Shown here in pieces: positions 26,515 to 36,224 of a stretch of 64,000 bases of DNA; position 1 is the first letter of the stretch; every line of letters begins with the position of its first letter. Position numbers and translations under genes: made by a program. This DNA is from Ureibacillus composti (GTDB lineage Bacteria; Bacillota; Bacilli; Bacillales_A; Planococcaceae). Under the pieces are notes generated by a model. The model did no database searches, had not been told where the DNA came from, and saw only the letters and a list, made by a program, of their open reading frames with translations. The stretch lies in NCBI GenBank assembly GCA_030348875.1, contig JAUCEP010000002.1, forward strand, positions 1,257,001-1,321,000. Direction: 5' to 3'.

Positions 26515-27564
26515 ATGTCAAATCGTGTAATTAATATACTCGTTCCTGTCATTTCCGTCATTATTGGATTAATTGTCGGTGCCATTGTAATGGCCGTTTC
26601 TGGCTATAATGCAGTCGATGGTTACATAGCTCTATGGAATGGTATTTTTGGAGATTCTTATACAATTGGTGAAACAATTCGCCAAATTACACCATATATC
26701 TTAGCAGGTCTTGCGGTTGCCTTTGCCTTCCGAACTGGATTATTCAACATCGGGGTTGAAGGTCAGTTAATTATGGGGTGGGCAGCAGCTGCTTATGTTG
26801 GATATGCAGTGGAAGGTCTTCCGAAATTCATCCATTTACCATTAGCGTTAATTGCTGCAGCTCTTGCAGGGGCTTTCTGGGCATTTATTGCAGGGGTGTT
26901 AAAAGCAAGATTTAATGTACATGAAGTAATTGCAACGATCATGCTTAACTACATTGCCTTACATGTGTCAAACGCATTAATTAAAGTTTGGGCTGATGGT
27001 GGCGATAAAACACAACGTATTCTTGAAACCGCTTCACTTCGTTCTCCATTTTTAGAATCAATGACGCAATATTCCCGTTTACACTGGGGAATCATTGTGG
27101 CGTTACTAATGGTTGTCGTGATGTGGTTCATATTAGATAAAACAACGCGCGGTTACGAATTAAAAGCAGTAGGATTTAACCATCATGCGGCTGAATATTC
27201 AGGTATGAGTGTTCGTCGAAATATCATATTAGCCATGACGATTTCTGGTGTGTTCGCGGGTCTTGGTGGAGCAATGGAAGCCCTAGGAACGTTTGAATAC
27301 GTTGGGATCAAAGGTGGATTTACGGGAATCGGGTTTGACGGGATTGCCGTTGCGTTATTAGGTGCCAATACACCACTTGGGGTTATCTTCGGTGCGACAT
27401 TATTCGGCTCTCTTCAAAACGGTGCCTTAAACATGCCAAACGAAGCAGGAATTCCTACTGAGATCGTTTCAATTATTATTGCCTTAATTATCTTCTTCGT
27501 TGCATCAGGATATGTCATCCGTGTGCTTCTGGAGAAATTCAATTCTAAAAAGGAGGGAAAATAA
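26515..27564 (+). CDS. nupP: Nucleoside ABC transporter permease
   Basis: A 349-residue membrane protein, about 9-10 membrane segments, of the BPD_transp_2 (ribose/branched-chain amino acid type) permease family. The FNIGVEGQLIMGWAAAAYVG segment and the later GFDGIAVALLGANTPLGV loop, which contacts the ATPase, are typical. GGGGGACGA precedes the ATG. It forms a heterodimer with the NupQ-type permease encoded next, 1 bp after its stop codon region. Confidence 0.93.
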   Translation: MSNRVINILVPVISVIIGLIVGAIVMAVSGYNAVDGYIALWNGIFGDSYTIGETIRQITPYILAGLAVAFAFRTGLFNIGVEGQLIMGWAAAAYVGYAVEGLPKFIHLPLALIAAALAGAFWAFIAGVLKARFNVHEVIATIMLNYIALHVSNALIKVWADGGDKTQRILETASLRSPFLESMTQYSRLHWGIIVALLMVVVMWFILDKTTRGYELKAVGFNHHAAEYSGMSVRRNIILAMTISGVFAGLGGAMEALGTFEYVGIKGGFTGIGFDGIAVALLGANTPLGVIFGATLFGSLQNGALNMPNEAGIPTEIVSIIIALIIFFVASGYVIRVLLEKFNSKKEGK

Positions 27565-27565
27565 T

Positions 27566-28525
27566 ATGAGCTTTTTAGACGTATTATATTTCATCATCCC
27601 TTCTGCCATTTTCTATGCTGCACCATTGATTTTGGCTGCAATTGGTGCCGTTTTCTCTGAACGATCTGGTGTTGTCAACATCGGGGTTGAAGGAATTATG
27701 GTCATAGGTGCGTTTGTTGGGATTGTGTTTAATTTATTTACAGTAGATGTGTTTGGAGACTTTACTCCGTGGGCATCATTACTTGCAGCATTAGTCGTTG
27801 GGGCTGTATTCTCATTATTCCTAGCGATTCCAGCGATTTCATTACGTGCAGACCAAACTGTAACAGGGGTTGCATTAAACTTACTAGGTGCAGCGGTTGC
27901 ATTATTCTCAGTGAAATTGATTTTTGACAAAGGTCAAACAGAGTTTATTACAGAGCGTTTTGCTCGATTTGATATTCCAGGGTTAGCAAGTATTCCAGTC
28001 CTTGGACCCATGTTCTTCCATAACGTATATGGTACATCCATTTTAGCGATTGTTGTCGCAATCGTCGCTTGGTTTGTGATTTACAAAACTCCATTTGGTT
28101 TACGTCTACGTGCAGTAGGGGAACACCCAATGGCTGCAGACACAATGGGGATTAACGTAGCAAGAATGCGTTATATCGGTGTTATGATTTCTGGTGCTTT
28201 AGCTGGAGTCGGTGGTGCGGTTTACTCACTAACGATTACAAACAACTTTAGTCACGCAACGATTAGTGGACAAGGGTTCATGGCCATTGCCGCAATGATC
28301 TTCGGTAAATGGCATCCACTAGGCACGATGGGAGCTGCCCTATTCTTCGGGTTAGCACAAGCCTTAAGTATCGTAGGTGGATCAATCCCTTACGTACAAG
28401 ACATTCCAAGTGTATTCTTATTAATCTTACCGTATGTCTTAACAATCATTGCCCTTGCTGGATTCATCGGCAAAGCCAACGCGCCAAAAGCAAGTGGTAT
28501 TCCTTACATCAAGGGACAACGATAG
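27566..28525 (+). CDS. nupQ: Nucleoside ABC transporter permease, second subunit
   Basis: A 319-residue permease paralogous to NupP; the VVNIGVEGIMVIGAFVG and GQGFMAIAAMIFGKWHPLG segments match the same family positions. I start at the ATG at 27566 with AAGGAGGG upstream; the frame is open upstream to 27500 only because it overlaps the nupP 3' end. Last gene of the transporter operon, closed by the terminator at 28559. Confidence 0.93.
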   Translation: MSFLDVLYFIIPSAIFYAAPLILAAIGAVFSERSGVVNIGVEGIMVIGAFVGIVFNLFTVDVFGDFTPWASLLAALVVGAVFSLFLAIPAISLRADQTVTGVALNLLGAAVALFSVKLIFDKGQTEFITERFARFDIPGLASIPVLGPMFFHNVYGTSILAIVVAIVAWFVIYKTPFGLRLRAVGEHPMAADTMGINVARMRYIGVMISGALAGVGGAVYSLTITNNFSHATISGQGFMAIAAMIFGKWHPLGTMGAALFFGLAQALSIVGGSIPYVQDIPSVFLLILPYVLTIIALAGFIGKANAPKASGIPYIKGQR

Positions 28526-28558
28526 GCGAGAAAAATATAGTTTAATTATGTGATGAAA

Positions 28559-28586
28559 AGTCGGGCCTCGTGCTCGGCTTTTTTTG
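28559..28586 (+). terminator. Intrinsic terminator after nupQ
   Basis: AGTCGGGC-CTCGT-GCTCGGCT followed by seven T. Confidence 0.9.
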
Positions 28587-28600
28587 TTTGGAGTGGGGGG

Positions 28601-28765
28601 ATGGATGAACGACAAACCGCGAATGGAGTTGGATGGAAAAGTCGTTCATGAGGTGGATGAACGACAAAACGTGAGTGAGATTGGAAAGAAAAGTCGTTCA
28701 TCATGTGAATGAACGACAAAAGGTGAATGGAATTGGAAAGAAAGGTCGTTCATCAGGTAACTGCA
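28601..28765. repeat. 52-nt hairpin array (GTCGTTCAT / ATGAACGAC type)
   Basis: GTCGTTCAT begins at 28641, 28693 and 28745, exactly 52 nt apart, each followed by ATGAACGAC to form a 9-bp hairpin. Same word as the array at 60515, 32 kb away. From 28766 to 28938 there is no clear feature except an imperfect inverted repeat near 28875-28900 that may end the germination operon. Confidence 0.9.
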
Positions 28766-28938
28766 CAAGTTGGGATGGAGGCCAAAGCGGTTCTCCACCC
28801 AAGTTGTTTTATTACAGGCACGATAAGATGCACGTACAACCGTGTATTCTTTACTCAAATAAAAACAAGTGGGGAAGAACAAAAAGTCCTCACCAATTGT
28901 TTTAACTCACGCCCAAAGGGAATGTTCACCGTGCATTC

Positions 28939-30072
28939 CTATTCAAACACCCCGTTACGAAGGACTCTGATATCGGTTTTGATGTTCACTTTCATGTTTT
29001 TGAATTTTTCCGTCCATTCTTCTTCTGTTATATGCGGATTTCTTGTATGGGTGAAATAGTAGTCGCCGAAACCAAAAACATCAGAACCAACTTCTTGACC
29101 GTATTTTATGACTCTTTCTAATTCCTTTTTTATTTCTTTATTTACGGCTTTCTCTATTTTTTTTAAAATTTCCATTTTGCTGATTTCAACGCTTCTGTGA
29201 ATCTCTAATAATCTGCAATCAGCTTTAATCGTAATATCGAATTCCGGTGTGTCTGCATTTACTATTTTAATCGACCTTTTAGAATCAAGTGAATCGATTG
29301 CGATCGGGAGTTTATCGATTTGTAATTCCTGTTTTGAATCATCTATATCAAATCCATCTTGTGGCAACAAAAGTTCAAGTGTCCCGTGTTTAACATCCCT
29401 TCGCGCCAACAGGATATAAAATACGTCCTTTGACGGTAGCTTCCCAACTAATTTCCCTTTGTGGAACAGACCAACGTCCTTAATCATAATACTTTCTTTT
29501 TGTCTTTTTATAATCGGTAAGACCGTATTTTTGTATGGTGAATACTGATCTCTAGCCACTTCATGAACTGTTGAAGAGACGGTAAGTCGTTTATCTACAT
29601 TTTGATCAATTAAATTAAAGATATGTTGACCAATATCTTTAATGCTTGGATATTGATATTCAAGTAAATCCTTTGTATCTCCTTCCACAACGGCTAAAAA
29701 CACACTTGTACTGATTTCTGAATTCATCATGGTCGTATGAAGTGCGCCCTCTATTCCGTTTTTTGCTAAAGATTCGCTTAACAAAATTACTCTCACTTGT
29801 CCGGCCATAAGTTTTCTTGATGTTTTTAAATTCGTATCCATTCGTGTTCCTTTACTAGTTTTAGCTGTGGCAGATTGTATTTCGATTCGACTTTCAAATT
29901 CTGGACTCACTTGCCGAATGACAGTGGTTGTGGTGATTTCCGTATTTTCTTCATTAACATCATAACCAATCAGTGTTGGTAAACTAAGACGTTCAAGTAT
30001 TCTTTTTTCCGCACATCCCATCAAAAGAACCGTACAACAAAAGATCAAAATGATTAAAGTTGGTTTTTTCAA
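28939..30072 (-). CDS. Spore germination receptor lipoprotein, GerAC-type (C subunit)
   Basis: A 377-residue GerAC-family protein, the lipid-anchored subunit of a nutrient germinant receptor in the inner spore membrane. Signal peptide with lipobox LMGC (Cys20), early family motifs (LSLPTLIGYD; LLSESLAKNGIEGAL) and the C-terminal domain of GerAC. The start is a TTG that overlaps the stop of the B-subunit gene by TTGA, showing translational coupling. Last gene of a three-gene minus-strand operon. Which germinant is sensed cannot be read from the sequence. Confidence 0.92.
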   Translation of the reverse strand: MKKPTLIILIFCCTVLLMGCAEKRILERLSLPTLIGYDVNEENTEITTTTVIRQVSPEFESRIEIQSATAKTSKGTRMDTNLKTSRKLMAGQVRVILLSESLAKNGIEGALHTTMMNSEISTSVFLAVVEGDTKDLLEYQYPSIKDIGQHIFNLIDQNVDKRLTVSSTVHEVARDQYSPYKNTVLPIIKRQKESIMIKDVGLFHKGKLVGKLPSKDVFYILLARRDVKHGTLELLLPQDGFDIDDSKQELQIDKLPIAIDSLDSKRSIKIVNADTPEFDITIKADCRLLEIHRSVEISKMEILKKIEKAVNKEIKKELERVIKYGQEVGSDVFGFGDYYFTHTRNPHITEEEWTEKFKNMKVNIKTDIRVLRNGVFE

Positions 30073-31187
30073 GGTTGTTTCACCTGCTGCTTTGATTTAG
30101 TCATCTTCTTTTTTAACCATGCCAGAAGAAATATTACAAAGGGGTAAATAAAAATTAAATAAAATGCAAATTTGGAAAGAATATTGTTCATCATGTTAAT
30201 TTCTGCTCTTGATCTAAAGAATAAAGTGGCAATTAGCACTAAAATAGAAAAGATCCAAGCATATTTTGTTGGGCTTATTTTTATCATTCTTAACATCCCA
30301 CGATAAGAAGCCCACATATATAAACAAAGATTAGGTAATATGATCATCATCCATGAGCAAATTGTAAAAATCTCTATTCTTTCAAAAAAGGGTAGACGGA
30401 CGATACTAAACATGGATAGTGTTGGCCAAATCGTTTTTGTTAACTGCTCTCCGCTAAAAAAGGCTTGCGCTAAGAGCATTAAAAGGAGATACCCTGCCAT
30501 GGTGCCAGCTAGTCCTAAATGGGAAAATTTTTGTACCTTCTTCTTTTCTTTTACATAAGGATACAGAGTATAAATAATTTCAAACCCTACAATCGTAAAG
30601 GTCATGGCATAAGTACCTTTTATGATGCCCATCAAATCATTTAATAAAGGAATTAAATGGTTATTATTTGCATATGGCAAAACAAAAAGCAGGGTAGGTA
30701 AAACCCATATCGAGAAGAAGAAACTGAAAAAACAAACCCCGACAATGACTCTTAAACCCCCAGTAAATGCATAAATCACAATAATGAAGAGCGTTGCGTA
30801 TAAAAACTGAGGGTTAATCTGAGGGAATACCCAAGTGACAATAACTTCAATATAGTTTTTGCATACAGCAAAAAATGCGAAAGCACAATAAAACATATAG
30901 ATAAGATTAAAAAAATTCCCAATGTACTTTCCGTAAATATCTATTTGTATCCCATACAAGTCATTGGTTCCACCGTACATTTCTAATGTTTTTATCATAA
31001 TAAACATAACAATATGCGCGAACATAAAACTGACAATGACAGAGATCCATGAATCTTGTTTGGCACTATCATAAACAACATTCTGAAAACCGTGGATTCC
31101 AACACCAATTTGTGCACCTGTAATGACGAAAAAGAGAAGAGAAGCGTTGATCATTTGATTGTTTTTAATTTCAAGCGTATTATTCAC
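30069..31187 (-). CDS. Spore germination receptor permease-like protein, GerAB-type (B subunit)
   Basis: A 372-residue membrane protein with about 10 predicted segments, of the GerAB/YndE family related to amino-acid permeases. The early GAQIGVGIHGFQN motif matches the unwound helix region where germinant binds in GerAB models. The start is a GTG with GAAGGTGAAA upstream. It overlaps the C-subunit gene by 4 bp and lies 92 bp after the A-subunit gene. It probably supplies the ligand specificity of this receptor. Confidence 0.92.
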   Translation of the reverse strand: MNNTLEIKNNQMINASLLFFVITGAQIGVGIHGFQNVVYDSAKQDSWISVIVSFMFAHIVMFIMIKTLEMYGGTNDLYGIQIDIYGKYIGNFFNLIYMFYCAFAFFAVCKNYIEVIVTWVFPQINPQFLYATLFIIVIYAFTGGLRVIVGVCFFSFFFSIWVLPTLLFVLPYANNNHLIPLLNDLMGIIKGTYAMTFTIVGFEIIYTLYPYVKEKKKVQKFSHLGLAGTMAGYLLLMLLAQAFFSGEQLTKTIWPTLSMFSIVRLPFFERIEIFTICSWMMIILPNLCLYMWASYRGMLRMIKISPTKYAWIFSILVLIATLFFRSRAEINMMNNILSKFAFYLIFIYPFVIFLLAWLKKKMTKSKQQVKQP

Positions 31188-31279
31188 TCTTTCACCTTCT
31201 CGTAGTTACAAATTTTACTTCATTTTTTAGATTTAAAATGCTATTCCCAATGCTCCTGCGGTTACTCGTCGCGGAAAAA

Positions 31280-34105
31280 TCATGATCTTTTTTTCTTTTT
31301 CTTATTGGTAATTATTCTTGAATTAATGGTTTGTCTACTAATAAATGGCATTGGCAGTCGAACAATACTGTCTGGCCAATCTTTCAACCTTGCCGGATAA
31401 AATGGTGCTAAATATGGCCCACCTAATGAAGTTTGTCTCAATAGATGAACGAGCAAAATACATAAAGTAAGCATAATCCCGTAATAGCCCCAAAAACCTG
31501 CACAAAGAATAATTGGGAATCGGATCACTCGGATTACATTACCCATCATATAATTGGGTGTTGTAAAGGAAGACAACGCACATAACGCGATGATTATAAT
31601 CAGGATATTACTCGTAATCCCCGCTTGTACTGCAGCTGTTCCAAGGACAATCCCTCCAACGATCCCAATCGTTTGACCAACTTTTGTTGGTAAGCGAGCG
31701 CCGGCTTCGCGAAGTAATTCAATAATTAATTCTAAAAAAATGGCCTCTAAAATCGGAGGGAACGGAACAATCGCCCTCGATTCACTTAAAGGGACTAAAA
31801 GTGGTTGTGGAATAACTTCATAGTGAAACGTCAGGGACGCAACATATAAAGGTGTAAAATAAATCGAAATAAAGATGGCTACAAATCGTAATAACCTGAC
31901 AAATGTTGCAACAGGCCAACGTAAATTTGAGTCTTCCTTACTTTGGAAAAATTCAATAAATGAAATTGGAGCAAGAATCGCCATCGAACTTCCATCAACC
32001 ACAATCCCAACTTTCCCTGATAATAACCCATCACAAAATCGGTCAGGTCGTTCCGTTAAAAGCATTTGAGGAAAGAGGGAAAGTGAGCTGTCTTCAATCA
32101 ACTCAACAAGTGATGCACTATCGATCAAATCGGCAATAGAGAGATTAGACAGTCTTTGTCGTACCGTATTGACATGTTCATCAGCTGCAATCCCATCTAT
32201 ATAAAGAAGGGAAACGGAAGTATTCGTTTGTTTCCCAAGTCTAAATTTTTCATTCGAGAGATTCGGATTGACGATATATCTACGAATTAATGAAATATTA
32301 GTCGATAAATTCTCATTAAATCCAACTTGGGAACCAATTACTTGTGATTCATTTTCAGGTGCGGATAATCCGCGAGATTCACGTGCTGGTATTTTCGCTA
32401 ATACAATTTGGGAATGACCATTTAAGTGAATACAAACTACACCATTCAACATGGAGTTCACTGTTTTATTAATATCAGTGGCGAGTTCAACTCCAGGAAT
32501 AGAAAGATTCCCTGAAATAGATTCCGGCTCATTATGATTCGTTTCTTGTAAATATTTAAGAATAAACTCGTTAAGGAAATTGCTTTCGATCAAATTCTCA
32601 AAATAGAGAATCGATATTTTCTCAGTAACAATACGCACAACTAAATCTGCTGGATAATGCGTTTTCTCTTGAATTGCATTTATAAAAGCTGCACTTTCAG
32701 ATGGATTGCTAACTTCTTCTTGACCTGCTTGATTTGTATTACTTCCCGAAGACTGTGATTGTAGTGCTTCTCCTGCGCCTTTGTTCATTGCGCCTACTTG
32801 GGAAGAGGTAATATGATTATCTTTTTGCTGATCAGTAGGGACTTCCCGAAAGAACGAAACGGCATCATTCGCCTTATTTGAAGTCAATTCTTGCAGAGGA
32901 TCAGGATTATTTAACTGTTCGATTCCAGGTGTTTGTAATGGCGAAGTCTGATTACTCGAATGATCCGACGAATCTTTCAAAATCTTAGGAGAATGTCCTT
33001 GTCCCTGCTCGTTTAACGTCGTTAAATTTGATTGATCGCTCTGACTAACTGGTTGACTTTGAGTAGATGAACCAGAATCATTTGATTGTTGTGATTCCTG
33101 TTGATTGCCTTGGTTTTGTCCTTGAGCCCCTGGTTGCATGCCTTGTTGAGGGCTTTGGAATTGCCCTTGCATTTCTGGTTGCATGCCTTGTTGAGGGCTT
33201 TGGAATTGCCCTTGCATTCCTTGTTGCATGCCTTGTTGAGGGCTTTGGAATTGCCCTTGCATTTCTGGTTGCATGCCTTGTTGAGGGCTTTGGTATGGCC
33301 CTTGCATTCCTTGTTGCATGCCTTGTTGAGGGCTTTGGAATTGCCCTTGCATGCCTTGTTGAGGGCTTTGGTTTTGTCCTTGATCGCCTTGTTGCATGCC
33401 TTGTTGAGGGCTTTGGAATTGCCCTTGCATTCCTTGTTGCATGCCTTGTTGAGGGCTTTGGAATTGCCCTTGCATTCCTTGTTGCATGCCTTGTTGAGCG
33501 CCTTGATTTTGCCCTTGCGCACCAAATTGCATGCCTTGCTTAGCATTTTTCTTTAAAAACTTAGCGCCCGGTAGATTGTCTTGCTGCAAGTTTTGTGGAT
33601 TTTTACTCTGTGCTCCATCTTCACTTGTTTGGGCGACAATCGGGTTTTTAAATATTGAAAATAAACCCCCTGACTCCATATTCTCAGGCTGGTTATATGG
33701 AGTATTCGAGCCGTTCGATTCATCCCAGTTTTTCGCTTGAAGGGGATCTTGATTCTGTGTCGCTATGTTAAGGTTTCCACCTGGTCCTTTATTATGACTT
33801 TGTGTATTTGGTTGTTGTAATGATGCATGTTGAGAAGGAGAGGAAGGGATCTCATTTATATCATGGTGAAAAGGTTGACTCGGAATGCCGATGTCGTTGA
33901 TTCCGGGAAACTTTGGAGCTTCTCTAATCACAATTTTTGAATTTGATCCTATTTGTCCAGTCTGCTGCTGAACTGAATCTTTTCCCGCAACGTTTTCTCC
34001 TTGCTCAGGTGTAGTTGCATCATCATTTTGGTTAAGAGAAGTCGGATGTTCTGCTTCTTCGTGCCTTTTCTTCTGTGAATGTTTTCCTTTTTTCTTAAAC
34101 CACAT
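31280..34105 (-). CDS. Spore germination receptor A subunit with a giant Gln/Gly-rich repeat extension
   Basis: A 941-residue GerAA-type protein, nearly twice the usual ~480-500. The conserved GerA part begins near residue 460 (SAAFINAIQEKTHYPADLVV), continues through the soluble domain and ends in membrane segments from about residue 735. In front of it is a hydrophilic, low-complexity extension of about 460 residues. Residues 190-325 are about nine 15-residue repeats built on GMQGQFQSPQQGMQQ, with one copy 4 residues short. The rest is rich in Asn, Gln, Ser. B. cereus GerIA is known to carry a repetitive N-terminal extension, so the idea is not unique, but the size is unusual. CAAGAGGAGA precedes the ATG. 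First gene of the receptor operon. Confidence 0.92.
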   Translation of the reverse strand: MWFKKKGKHSQKKRHEEAEHPTSLNQNDDATTPEQGENVAGKDSVQQQTGQIGSNSKIVIREAPKFPGINDIGIPSQPFHHDINEIPSSPSQHASLQQPNTQSHNKGPGGNLNIATQNQDPLQAKNWDESNGSNTPYNQPENMESGGLFSIFKNPIVAQTSEDGAQSKNPQNLQQDNLPGAKFLKKNAKQGMQFGAQGQNQGAQQGMQQGMQGQFQSPQQGMQQGMQGQFQSPQQGMQQGDQGQNQSPQQGMQGQFQSPQQGMQQGMQGPYQSPQQGMQPEMQGQFQSPQQGMQQGMQGQFQSPQQGMQPEMQGQFQSPQQGMQPGAQGQNQGNQQESQQSNDSGSSTQSQPVSQSDQSNLTTLNEQGQGHSPKILKDSSDHSSNQTSPLQTPGIEQLNNPDPLQELTSNKANDAVSFFREVPTDQQKDNHITSSQVGAMNKGAGEALQSQSSGSNTNQAGQEEVSNPSESAAFINAIQEKTHYPADLVVRIVTEKISILYFENLIESNFLNEFILKYLQETNHNEPESISGNLSIPGVELATDINKTVNSMLNGVVCIHLNGHSQIVLAKIPARESRGLSAPENESQVIGSQVGFNENLSTNISLIRRYIVNPNLSNEKFRLGKQTNTSVSLLYIDGIAADEHVNTVRQRLSNLSIADLIDSASLVELIEDSSLSLFPQMLLTERPDRFCDGLLSGKVGIVVDGSSMAILAPISFIEFFQSKEDSNLRWPVATFVRLLRFVAIFISIYFTPLYVASLTFHYEVIPQPLLVPLSESRAIVPFPPILEAIFLELIIELLREAGARLPTKVGQTIGIVGGIVLGTAAVQAGITSNILIIIIALCALSSFTTPNYMMGNVIRVIRFPIILCAGFWGYYGIMLTLCILLVHLLRQTSLGGPYLAPFYPARLKDWPDSIVRLPMPFISRQTINSRIITNKKKKKRS
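33115..33545. repeat. In-frame 45-nt tandem repeats inside the germination receptor gene
   Basis: About nine 45-nt units (one 33-nt) encode the QGMQGQFQSPQ repeat. Copies differ by few bases (TTCCTTG or TTTCTGG in the linker), so expansion is recent and copy number may vary between strains. Long antisense open frames across it are artefacts. Confidence 0.93.
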
Positions 34106-34280
34106 AATTATCTCCTCTTGTCTGCATCTTATGTATAGAATTGACGAGAGAATAATTAACTATACTACCTTTGTTTCACAAGAAAGGTTTTGTTGATGAA
34201 AAAAGGAGGGGAATTAAGAATTTAGGGATTTCTATAAAATGACGAATGAAATTTCCGTTCTGCCTTTAATCTTCTAATCC

Positions 34281-34311
34281 TACATAGAAAACAGTTTTTT
34301 TGTACATAATA
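34281..34311 (+). promoter_or_regulatory. Sigma-G-like promoter for the first DUF3231 gene
   Basis: TACATA (34281-34286), 18-bp spacer, CATAATA (34305-34311). The pattern fits forespore sigma-G/F promoters and matches a gene next to a germination operon. Confidence 0.45.
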
Positions 34312-34342
34312 TACCTATTAAAAAGTTAAGAGAGGTTATCAA

Positions 34343-35368
34343 ATGAATAATGAAAACATACGTTTAACATCCTCTGAAATTGCTGCATTTTGGACGACCT
34401 ATATGAATGTGAGTATGATTAAGCAACTTATAGGTTATTTGTTAAAGCACATACAAGATTCAGACATCAAGCCATTAGTACAGACAGCATATGAAACAGC
34501 AGCCAAGCATTTAGAAGAATTAGAATTAATATTTGAAAAAGAACATTTCGCAAAACCAAATGGCTTTTCAGAAGAAGATGTCAACATGGATGCACCATGG
34601 CTGTATACTGATACTTTTAGTTTAAATTATGTAAGCCATATGGCGAGGGTTGCCATGGTAACTTACAGTGGGTTTCTAGGAATAAGTTATAAAAAAGAGG
34701 TTCGCGATTCTTTTACAGAAGCCTTAAGAGAAGTCACACAAATTTATAATCATGCTTTGGATATCGCCTTAGCAAAAGGAATTACCTCAAGACATCCATA
34801 TATTGAAGTACCTTCAGAAACGGATTATGTTGATAGTAAAAAATATTTTAGTGGGTTAAATCCATTTAGTGAGAAACGTCCACTGAATGCCATTGAAATT
34901 ACACATTTATATATGAATGTTGTAAATAATACACTTGGGGCAAAATTAAGCATTTCATTTGCACAAACATCCCCTACAAAAGAAGTTCAAGAATTTATGG
35001 TTCGTTCAAATGAAGTTGCACAGAAACATATTAAAGTGTTTGCTGATATTATGATGAAAGAAGAAATGATTCCACCAAATACGCCTGATGTGAGTCTAAG
35101 TAATTCAACTACTCAAACATTTTCGGATCGATTAATGATGTTCCAAATGGCTCTTCTAACAGCTACAGGAATTGGAAACTATGCGACGTCGGCTTCCGTA
35201 AGTCAGCGAAGTGATTTGGCAATGAATTATGAACGGTTGTCAGCAGAAATTTCAAAGCTCGCTAAAAGTGGGGCAGACCTAATGATTCAAAATGGATGGA
35301 TGGAGCAACCGCCAGGAATTAAAGATCGTGGAAAGTTAATAAAGGATAAAGAAAAAGCTGATCAGTAA
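34343..35368 (+). CDS. DUF3231 family protein, copy 1
   Basis: A 341-residue helical protein made of two similar halves, each beginning like (L)T..EIAAFW.TYMN or NAIEITHLYMNV and containing long helices, a ferritin/four-helix-bundle-like pattern. I recognise the DUF3231 family, found in spore-forming Bacillales; the function is unknown. No membrane segment or signal peptide. AGAGAGGT precedes the ATG. The C-terminal GWMEQPPGIKDRGKL is shared with the copy at 36748. It faces away from the germination operon and has its own sigma-G-like promoter, so a spore role is likely but not shown. Confidence 0.85.
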   Translation: MNNENIRLTSSEIAAFWTTYMNVSMIKQLIGYLLKHIQDSDIKPLVQTAYETAAKHLEELELIFEKEHFAKPNGFSEEDVNMDAPWLYTDTFSLNYVSHMARVAMVTYSGFLGISYKKEVRDSFTEALREVTQIYNHALDIALAKGITSRHPYIEVPSETDYVDSKKYFSGLNPFSEKRPLNAIEITHLYMNVVNNTLGAKLSISFAQTSPTKEVQEFMVRSNEVAQKHIKVFADIMMKEEMIPPNTPDVSLSNSTTQTFSDRLMMFQMALLTATGIGNYATSASVSQRSDLAMNYERLSAEISKLAKSGADLMIQNGWMEQPPGIKDRGKLIKDKEKADQ

Positions 35369-35380
35369 GGTCAGCTTTTT
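35353..35380 (+). terminator. Intrinsic terminator overlapping the DUF3231 stop codon
   Basis: AAAGCTGA-N9-TCAGCTTT then T-run; the left arm encodes the last residues of the protein. Confidence 0.85.
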
Positions 35381-35393
35381 TGTATGTGTGAAT

Positions 35394-35861
35394 TTAGATT
35401 TGACTATGTTGCTGTGAGTTTCTAAGAACAAGTTGTATTAAATAACCTATGAGAACACCTGGAATGATACTAAGTAACGGAAGCCAAATGGGTCCTAATA
35501 AAATCCCAAACAAAGTAAATTTACTTGAAAAAATAACGCCGACTGTCATAGAATAGGCCGCAAAAACAAAGGGCAACGAAGCGAACGACTTTTTGCCACC
35601 ACCCGCATCTCTATAGGCATCCCACATGGCAAAAAAATATAAACAGGGGTAAAACATAATCCACTGATAATTCGCGGTTTTAATGGCCATGCCAATATTC
35701 CCGTGAAAACTGTACATAATGACTTCGTTAATAAGGCCAAATACATTGATTAAAAATTCAAGAAGGATCAGCGTAATGCCTTTTACATATTTACCATTTA
35801 ATAATTGTCCAAATCCGGGTAATGCAATGCTCCACAATAAGATCTCTTTTGCATTTTTCAC
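35394..35861 (-). CDS. Conserved small membrane protein
   Basis: A 155-residue protein with four to five predicted membrane segments (for example FGQLLNGKYVKGITLILLEF and FYPCLYFFAMWDAYRD). The GFGQLLNGKYVKG opening is like TM2-type membrane proteins of Bacillales. The start is a GTG with GGGTGAAGG upstream. Convergent with the first DUF3231 gene and sharing its terminator region. I cannot assign a function. Confidence 0.75.
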   Translation of the reverse strand: MKNAKEILLWSIALPGFGQLLNGKYVKGITLILLEFLINVFGLINEVIMYSFHGNIGMAIKTANYQWIMFYPCLYFFAMWDAYRDAGGGKKSFASLPFVFAAYSMTVGVIFSSKFTLFGILLGPIWLPLLSIIPGVLIGYLIQLVLRNSQQHSQI

Positions 35862-35896
35862 ATTCTTTTACCTTCACCCTTTTTCAATTAAATTAA

Positions 35897-35927
35897 TGAA
35901 AAAACGGGAATCCTAAAGTGGGATTCC
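35897..35927 (-). terminator. Minus-strand intrinsic terminator
   Basis: On the minus strand GGAATCC-N7-GGATTCC is followed by CGTTTTTT. It would end a transcript coming from the right, i.e. from the small open frame at 35913-36131. Confidence 0.75.
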
Positions 35928-36131
35928 GAATGGTGGGTTACTAATTAAAAAGGAGCAAATTTTTTCGGTTTCAAAGAATTTATATACGTTAATTTCAATA
36001 TAACACCTTCTTACATATATCTTCTTTTTATCATAGTGGAAATAGTATTCCCCAATAAAGTGGGTACTATAAACCCAACGCACAAAATAGTCATTAAGTT
36101 CGATTATCCTAAATATTAATCGTGTTTTCAT
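35913..36131 (-). CDS. Small hypothetical protein, doubtful
   Basis: A 72-residue open frame (MKTRLIFRIIELNDYF...), rich in aromatic and basic residues, whose stop codon lies in the loop of a minus-strand terminator. That terminator implies some minus-strand transcript here. Against it, there is no convincing ribosome site before the ATG and I recognise no family. It may be a decayed gene. Confidence 0.3.
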   Translation of the reverse strand: MKTRLIFRIIELNDYFVRWVYSTHFIGEYYFHYDKKKIYVRRCYIEINVYKFFETEKICSFLISNPPFGIPL

Positions 36132-36224
36132 TTCATTATCGGGAAAACTAATAATTGATGTGGGATAAAGTGAATTTGATGAATTTCATTAGTAGGGTGA
36201 ACGTTATTTTGAGCGTGGGGTGGG

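Noticed and set aside
33022..33556. Long frames on both strands (151-174 codons) inside the germination receptor repeat region
   Set aside because: They come from the 45-nt in-frame repeats of the receptor gene; products are simple repeats and lack ribosome sites.
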